A DNA stretch of 64,000 nt from Dichetophora obliterata. Lineage: Eukaryota; Arthropoda; Insecta; Diptera; Sciomyzidae. The notes under the pieces are model-generated. The model was given only the letters and a program-made list of their open reading frames with translations. It was not told where the DNA came from and did not search any database. The DNA lies in assembly GCA_963920525.1 (NCBI GenBank), contig OY986435.1, positions 261,828,962-261,892,961 of the forward strand, given 5' to 3'. Each line of letters starts with the position of its first letter. Position 1 is the first letter of the stretch. This document shows, in pieces, positions 57,680 through 64,000 of the stretch. A program made the translations under genes and the position numbers.

Positions 57680-57775
57680 CGGACTATCCTACATGTAGGA
57701 TGGATTTGACAGGTCGGATGGACATGTAGGAATGTGCGAAAGCTCATACTGCAGCTCATACATGTAGGATGAAAA
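57680..57775. repeat. Cluster of ACATGTAGGATG words
   Basis: CCTACATGTAGGATGGATTT, GGACATGTAGGAATG and ACATGTAGGATGAAAATC occur within 95 bp in direct and palindromic form. Unknown nature. Confidence 0.45.
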
Positions 57776-58312
57776 TCAAAAAGTTCTAAAAGTTCCGCCA
57801 TGATCTTGTTCTTCTCTATGCGTCCTTGTTTGTAGATTTCTTTGGTAATTGTTGTTGGCGCACTAACGCTGCGTCTACACATAACAATTGTTATAACAAT
57901 TGTTTATATCCATATTAGTTGCCAAATGAATGAGAATGCAATATGAAAGCAAAAATTGGCCAAAATACCAAAATGGCTGAGTTTGACAGTTATGGTCACT
58001 AATAAAAAAAAACACATTCAGCCCTAACACTACCTTGTCTAGTTGTGCTATGAGTGGTGGCATCAAAAGGGACTTCACGGTCAGTCAAGCAAAAACCAAA
58101 TATGAAAAATTTTAAATTTATTTTATTTTAACCTACAGCAGCTCAACATATACGTTGAAAAAGATATATCATTCAATGTTTCGCAGCGGAGCAAAGGGAG
58201 GGAAAAAACGATGTATCAGCAGAGGAACTTATTGATGGTTGCTTGCTAAATTTGCTGAGCGCCTTGTAGTCAAGATCCAAGAGCGTCATTTAAAAACCTA
58301 CTCGCTGACGAT

Positions 58313-59977
58313 GACGATGACGCAAACCAAAGATTTACCCTCTACCAAAATCGTTCAACGAGCCTAAAGAAGTTTTCACTTCAAAAAAATAACGAAAGTG
58401 CTTGAGTTTGTGTGTGCGTGTGCCAACGATATCACCATTGGTGGCACTTGGAGGACGTTCGCCAGCAAAGAAAGCCAATTTAACTTTGCTGCACTTGCTG
58501 ATTCACCGGGAGATCGTTGGCCCACACACACGCACACACAAACTCAAGCAATTTCGTTATTTTTTTTATTATTTTGTTATTTTTTAAGTTTTTTAAGTTT
58601 ACAATATTACAAGTTTACGAAATTAGTTGCAAGTACAAGCATTAAATGAAATATGTCGCAAATTGAATAAAATGCAAATTAAATAAAATATTTGCGCTAA
58701 GACACGATCGAAATGTGAAACGTCAAAATTTGTAATTGTCAAAATTTCATCGTCCATTTGACACAGCAAAAAAGACAAATTTATTTCAACACACACAAAT
58801 TTTATTCAACCTGATGTTTTCTATCCTATCACTACTGAAAAGTTTCCTTTTGACACTTACCCTTTACACGGAGGTTACACGAGACAGTACAGTTAAGACA
58901 GTCGCAACACATTCACAAATTTTTACCCACACATACTAACTTTTGCTACTGTCTGCTCTACTGCTTAAGTTTTTTGTAGACAGTTGGCGGGGCAGCAGCT
59001 AGGAGAGTAGAATGGTATTTAGCATATCAAGTGACAGAATACGTGAAAATTTAATAGAATTAATAGAAAATTTGCAATACTTTGGCGTACTCGTAGTTTT
59101 GACAAAAATTTTCTTCATAAAATAGAAATTTTTTACTATTTTGACTACTGTCTTCCAAATGTCTTACCAACTGTCTGTACTCTTTTTCACAGACACAAAG
59201 CTTGACAAATAAAACGTATTTTTCACTGTCTTAACAGTACTGTCTCGTGTAACCCCCGTGTTATGAAAAAATTTATTAATAAAACAATGATAGTTGAAAA
59301 AAAAATGCCGCAGTGGTGAAAATAAAAAGCCACTGACAAATACAACAAGCGTGAAAATTGTCAAACTTTGATGATATATAATAAAATTAGAGCATGCATG
59401 TAATTATTTGAATGTTCAACATTTTCCTTTATCACAACTTAAAGATTAAAATGTTAAAACACTCAATCCATGCATTATTTTTTCTTGTTTGCAAACGAAG
59501 TTCCAGTAGAAAAAAGCAGAAAAATACAGCATTATATATATTATACAAAATACAACAATTTTTCAAAAATGTTGACAAATACAGCAACTGAAGAAATTTC
59601 CAAACTCTAAAGGCATATATATACCGATATAAAGCGAATTAATAATAAGTTTTGGTTGAAAATATCTTATTGCAACCTTACTTAAGTATATATATACTAA
59701 TAAGCAGATTATGTGCATTAATTTCAGGGGTTGCCAAGTGATTTCTTTGTGAGCTTGCGGACGATTAAGAACAATAGTGACGATCAGAGTTGATTTTTCT
59801 TATGCACAAATACATGCAAATATTTCTGAGGTTATGTTTTCTAAGTTTCCTATCTTGTTATCTTTGCTGTCTGTACTGATGACGAGAGTTCCTCGGGAAA
59901 AAAAGATGACGCAAACCAAAGATTTACCCTCTACCAAAATCGTTCAACGCGCCTAAAGAAGTTTTCACTTCAAAAAC
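58313..59977. repeat. 72-bp direct repeat pair 1.6 kb apart
   Basis: GATGACGCAAACCAAAGATT through AGAAGTTTTCACTTCAAAAA is present at about 58316-58387 and 59906-59977, differing at only a base or so (ACGAGCC versus ACGCGCC). Between them lies a bounded MITE (58867-59262). The origin is unclear. Confidence 0.75.
58867..59262. mobile_element. MITE with ACACGGAGGTTACACGAGAC ends
   Basis: ACACGGAGGTTACACGAGAC with AGTACAGTTAAGACAG at left; the right end reads CTGTCTTAACAGTACTGTCT with CGTGTAACCCCCGTGT. Arms of about 37 bp are near perfect. 396 bp. Confidence 0.75.
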
Positions 59978-60112
59978 TGTGCATCGAATAATATTGAAAC
60001 TAGTGTAATAAAATTCGTTACACGAATGCGTGAAGTTATTTCGAAAATTTATCATATTTTCTATAAAGAAAGAAATAAAACTTTTTTGTTATTTTTTTGG
60101 CCAATTTTAATT

Positions 60113-60295
60113 TTTATTTAGTAATGTAGAGGTTTTTGGCCAGTAATTTTTAATTCCTTTTTTTAATAAAATAAAAAAATATACAAATGCAATTTTTTCC
60201 CGACGTTTCGTCACTTGTTTGGCGACATTTTCAGGGGGTTTTTGTTTGAAAATTAAAAATTACTGGCCAAAACCTCTACATTACTAAATAAAAAC
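60113..60295. mobile_element. Inverted Penelope-like terminal structure
   Basis: Arms ATTTAGTAATGTAGAGGTTT plus TTGGCCAGTAATTTTTAATT (left) and their complement (right, 60250-60294) flank a centre that on the minus strand reads CCTGAAAATGTCGCC, AACAAGTGACGAAACGTCGG. This centre is the hairpin motif of Penelope-like ends (compare 21147-21180). The same layout is found around the Helitron at 17475-19762. Confidence 0.6.
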
Positions 60296-60926
60296 TTAAA
60301 AAAAACGACTTCAAAACCACTTCAAAGTAAAAATAATTTTACATTGCTTTTCCTATAATTTTCTTAGTCGAATTTGATAATTTATTTATATACATATATT
60401 ACTATATTGGAAATCTTATTTTAATTTTTACTAATTTGTTTTATTATCATAAATATATTTATTTCTTTTTGAATACAAAAGCTTTGAAGTTCAAAATCTG
60501 CATTGAATAATGTGAGATTTTGTAAAAACATAAACAGTGCGGCTTTAGCGAGGGTTGAATGGAAGTTTTAAAGGTGTCTTATAATTTCGATAAGCACCTT
60601 ATAAATAAAAATTTCATTGCTTATGAACTAATGAAAAAGAGCGATTTTTACCAACCGACAGAAATATTGTCCAACTTAGTGCATAATTTTTTTCTATCAG
60701 GAATAAAAATAATGCGAATGGCACACAGCCTAAATATCAAAATAAAAGTTCCTAATCAATCATAATTAATTTTTTAAATCATATGGATATTGTTTGCATA
60801 CATATGTTAAGAACTTTATTACATATCCGAACCAAAAAAGATTGCTGATGTCAATTTTATTAAATGAAATTCACCTCGTTTTGCACCCAACCCCAAAAAA
60901 AAAGCTCTAAATGGGCTAAGACCATT

Positions 60927-61081
60927 TGCACACGACGCTACAAAAGCGACGAACCTCGACGATCGAGGGTTTTTGCACACGTCCATGAAATTGTTTTATA
61001 ACAACAAATACTCAATTCAATTGTCGAAAAAACAAACGCTCAGATACATTTCAAACGAACGAGCATACGAGCTAGCGTGCA
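60927..61081. promoter_or_regulatory. Cluster of three metal-response-element cores
   Basis: TGCACAC at 60927-60933 (continuing GACGC) and 60974-60980 (continuing GTCC), and GCGTGCA (complement TGCACGC) at 61075-61081 all match TGCRCNC, the MTF-1 binding core. They lie 1.2-1.3 kb before the start codon of a copper transporter gene. Drosophila Ctr1B is known to be controlled by MTF-1 through such sites. Functional relevance here is inference. Confidence 0.35.
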
Positions 61082-61237
61082 CTTTAACTTGGCCATAATT
61101 GTTGCTATCGACCAAACTCAGTATTACAGTCATAACATTTGTTGTATTTTCTTTTTTTGAACAAAAGAAGTCAGCCTAGATACTTTATAGCAATAAAAAA
61201 AATATCATAATTTTATAAAAACTCAAGAACTTATCAG

Positions 61238-61407
61238 AGTGAGAGAGTAGAGTACCTCGAAGTTTTAATGGAAGCTTAAAATTAATATAAATTAGCTATT
61301 ATGGAAATTTGGAAACAATAAAGTGAGAGAGTAGAGTACCTCGAAGTTATAATGGAAGCTTAAAATTAATATAAATTAGATATTATGGAAATTTGGAAAC
61401 AATAAAG
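61238..61407. repeat. 84-bp tandem duplication
   Basis: AGTGAGAGAGTAGAGTACCT starts at 61238 and 61322. Each unit runs through GAAATTTGGAAACAATAA. The two copies differ at only about three positions. Confidence 0.9.
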
Positions 61408-62253
61408 TGACTAATTTTTGGATTTTTTTTTCAAAGTAACATCTTTTAGATATTTTATTTAAATTATGGGCAATTAACTGCTTTTTAGAATCTGGATCTG
61501 GTTGAAGCATAATTTAGATATTTAATTTTTTCCTAGGATTCACCGTATTTTAAAAGACCTAAAGTCATAAAAAGGTAAGGAGTTGACAACATTTAATAAC
61601 TTTAATAAGACTTTCTTATATTTGAGCTTCATCAGAGATAGGCGCGTATTATGACAACATCCTTTCTCCAGAACTCACGCCTTGGCTTACCATTTCTAAG
61701 GAAAATAGGTACTCCTCACATAAATCAAAGCCACTAAACGGAGGTTTGACTTTGATAGTTTTTGCTTCTAATAAATATATCAGCCAATACATTTTTTTCT
61801 GATCTTACCGATAAGTGATCAGTTATTTCAAATTTATCCTAATTTATATTTTTGTCCCTAAAATTGATGAAAACTTTGCCTTATATGTGTCTACTACGAT
61901 CGACACAAGATATCGTTTTCTTAGATTTTATTTATTTACTTTTGCTTTTGCTTGTCTTTTTGCACCTGTTTATGTGGGTTTTCTGTGACTGATAAGTATT
62001 TATTTTTATTTTTGTGAGTTTGATAAGAAATCGTCTCTTAATCTCATATCAATATTTAGCTTGGTTGGAGTTTGTTACTGTCTGTTTTCTTTTAAATAGC
62101 TACACCTTTTGCGGATCGTATTTCAGTAATAAAGTAGCATTTGCCAAGCAAGTTTGTTTAGGTGATTTCCATACTATTGTTAATTGATAAACATTATTGA
62201 GTTCATTATTTGACAAATTTGATAAACTAATCCGCAAAAAATAGTTATATAGA

Positions 62254-62328
62254 ATGGATCATTCCCACAATCATGGTAGCGGCGGGGACAGCGACGAGAG
62301 TGCAGTTTCGTGCCCCATGATCATGGTG
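62254..62328 (+). CDS. Ctr1-family high-affinity copper transporter, first coding exon
   Basis: ATG at 62254 opens MDHSHNHGSGGDSDESAVSC followed by PMIMV, then a GTGAGT donor at 62329. A His/Met-rich extracellular N-terminus leading into CPMIMVFH...C is the hallmark of insect Ctr1A/Ctr1B, trimeric plasma-membrane copper(I) importers. The exon ends exactly before the conserved FH(A/G)G residues. The remaining exons, with the MxxxM pore helix, are not in the window, so the following intron exceeds 1.6 kb. At 25 codons it is easily missed. The paralogue (A, B or C) cannot be decided from this exon. Putative MREs upstream would suit the metal-regulated Ctr1B type. Confidence 0.8.
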
Positions 62329-64000
62329 GTGAGTTCACAAGTAACAATGTATGAACTAAAACGTGTTATTAATTAGTTAATTAGTTGAAAAGCTTAGTAA
62401 ACACTGCAAAGTTTTGAGTTCAAGAAACAATACTTTCGAACTCCACCATAATATTATGATATGAACACCTTTTATGTGCTTATCTCTCTGCAAATTTTAA
62501 AATCCGACAGGTGTTGAACGATTTCCAATTGAATTTGGACTGATATTTTTGTTTCTCAATTAGAGACTTCGTTGGCCATATTTTAGCAAAAGATCTAATA
62601 AATAAAGCTTTGTGCTTACGTGACCACTTCTAGTTTCTGAAGTGCGTTAGATTCATATCAAATAAACTTGTTTTTTGCCTTTTTGCTTTTTATCGCGTGT
62701 TTTGTTTCTTATTATACACATTTTTTAGAGCATCAGATATCTAGTAGTTAAGTATAACTCTACACAATTGCTTGCAATACAGACCATTCTACCTGAAAAT
62801 TTACCAAGAATACCTTTAGATGCTTTTTGCCAAAAACAACTAATGACAAATTTGAGCATAACAAAGTTTGTGAAAAAAAAACAGATGCGCTGTTGGACAC
62901 ACGAGAGAAGCAAAGCTTTTTCGCTGTTTCTTAATGAAATAATTTTTAAATTCAAAAATTTTTAGTACCATTATTTAATTATTATTTTATTTTATTACCT
63001 GTTACTTTAATTTTGAACTATTTTTGTAAATGTTTTGAATTATTTTTATGGAAATTTATTAATGAAATTTTTAGTTTATGATATCTAAATAGCAAAAGTT
63101 TATTAAAGGTGTAATATCATCGACATATCTAGCAAATACTGCATCAAAGTTGTCCTTAATCGTGTTGTACAAATATTTAAATCGCTTATCACTCACATCA
63201 GAAGTAGTATGTAAGTAGAAGTATCTCTTTTGTGGTTTGGATAGCTGCTAAATATGTAGCATATACAGCTAGGGATGCAAACGATACATCGATAGTATCG
63301 TCATCGACGATGTATCGTTCATAAACATCGATGTTGACATCGATGTTCTCATGAGTGATAAATCGTAGATACATCGGTCTGAAAAGGAAAAAAATTGATA
63401 TCGTTCGCTCATTTTTAAGGCTCAACCAAAATAGACGATTTACTCCGTAACGAGTAAAGGCCCAACCAAAATAGACGAAACGAGACGATAGCATTTTGAC
63501 GAACGTCTGCACTCGTTACGGATGTTTACGGATTTAACCCAAAATGAAACGATTTGCTCAACTCGTCTGAAACAGCTGATCAGTAGGCAATCGAGTTTTA
63601 TTTATTTATTTATATTGTGCATTTTGTAATTTTTAATAAAGATTTGTGAAAAATGAGTGAAATAATGGCGAAATTGAAACAAATTGATGAAAATAAAATA
63701 AAAACGTACTCTGCACAGCTGTTGTTGACGAGTAGCTACGCTAGCAGTTCTTTTTTTACGGAATAATGCGTCTTGTCAAACTGTTTCGTTTAGTTTCGTT
63801 CAGTTACGTTTGCTCATTTTGGGTAACAACATTAATATGTATTTAACCGAACACTTTCGTTTTTGCTCGTTACGGAGCAAAATTACTGCATTATAATCTA
63901 GAATTAGTCGATAAATATAAGTAGTACATATATTGCTATGTATATTGTTTTGCTTTTTGTATTGTTTCGTTACTTTCAACAGAATGTTTAATTAATCTAA
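62329..64000 (+). other. Ctr1-like intron 1 (partial)
   Basis: No second Ctr1 exon was found. The stretch 63270-63370 is rich in GATACATCGAT / ATCGATGTTGACATCGATG words after TAGGGATGCAAACG, probably part of a hAT-like element. 63418-63480 has two copies of CAACCAAAATAGACGA about 45 bp apart. The rest is AT-rich. Confidence 0.4.

Larger units (their letters stand above)
60296..62253. other. Upstream region of the Ctr1-like gene
   Basis: Contains a CGACTTCAAAACCAC repeat end (60305), three metal-response-element cores (60927-61081), an 84-bp tandem duplication (61238-61407) and otherwise unique AT-rich DNA. The 5' UTR of the Ctr1-like transcript presumably lies within the last few hundred bases. 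No clear TATA or initiator. Confidence 0.4.

Overview
This 64 kb window is AT-rich nuclear DNA of a higher dipteran fly. Gene content (Skeletor, fem-1, eIF4A3, Coq2, Ctr1 copper transporter), short 50-90 bp introns mixed with multi-kb ones, and the transposon families all point to Brachycera. The high transposon load would fit a tephritid-type genome, but the species cannot be fixed from the sequence alone.

Host genes, left to right. (1) 370-2802 (+): the last eight exons of Skeletor (DM13 and DOMON domains), continuing off the left edge. (2) 4386-22825 (-): a complete 8-exon fem-1 homologue of 686 aa, with a 4.4 kb last intron and an 11.6 kb first intron, both full of transposons. Its first coding exon (22623-22825) lies far from the rest. 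Skeletor and fem-1 converge. (3) 27405-27765 (-): a dead ribosomal protein LP1 copy. (4) 37805-39199 (+): complete 4-exon eIF4A3, 399 aa, the DEAD-box core of the exon junction complex. (5) 43795-45208 (-): complete 3-exon Coq2 (ubiquinone biosynthesis prenyltransferase), convergent with eIF4A3. (6) 62254-62328 (+): first coding exon of a Ctr1-type copper transporter, too short for ORF calling; the rest is off the right edge. These genes are housekeeping or cuticle/spindle genes and do not form one pathway.

Most other sequence is mobile DNA, often several layers deep. Boundaries could be fixed by target-site duplications (TSDs) in several cases: a 5.8 kb hAT shell (47275-53100) holding a palindromic element, a second hAT element and a near full-length RTE LINE; a hAT (17037-21545) split by a Penelope-like element that is itself split by a Helitron; a P-superfamily element (35327-37595) with CATGATA termini; and a TA-flanked element (33465-35311) carrying a Harbinger-type MITE and two layers of a palindromic family. 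There are also three RTE copies (one chimeric), CR1/Jockey-type LINE pieces, tRNA-derived SINEs, a gypsy-type LTR remnant inside a Myb/SANT-like gene relic, piggyBac- and mariner-type MITEs, and several tandem arrays.

No bacterial-type system, CRISPR array or functional tRNA/rRNA gene was seen. The most unusual items are the nested elements with exact TSDs, the RTE with a foreign RNase-H-tail segment fused in frame, a shared AGGGGTRTTCAC terminus on otherwise unrelated palindromic elements, ribozyme-like hairpins at Penelope termini, three perfect TGACGTCA sites at 11-bp spacing in a mobile palindrome, and two stop-free, multiple-of-three introns in eIF4A3 and Coq2.
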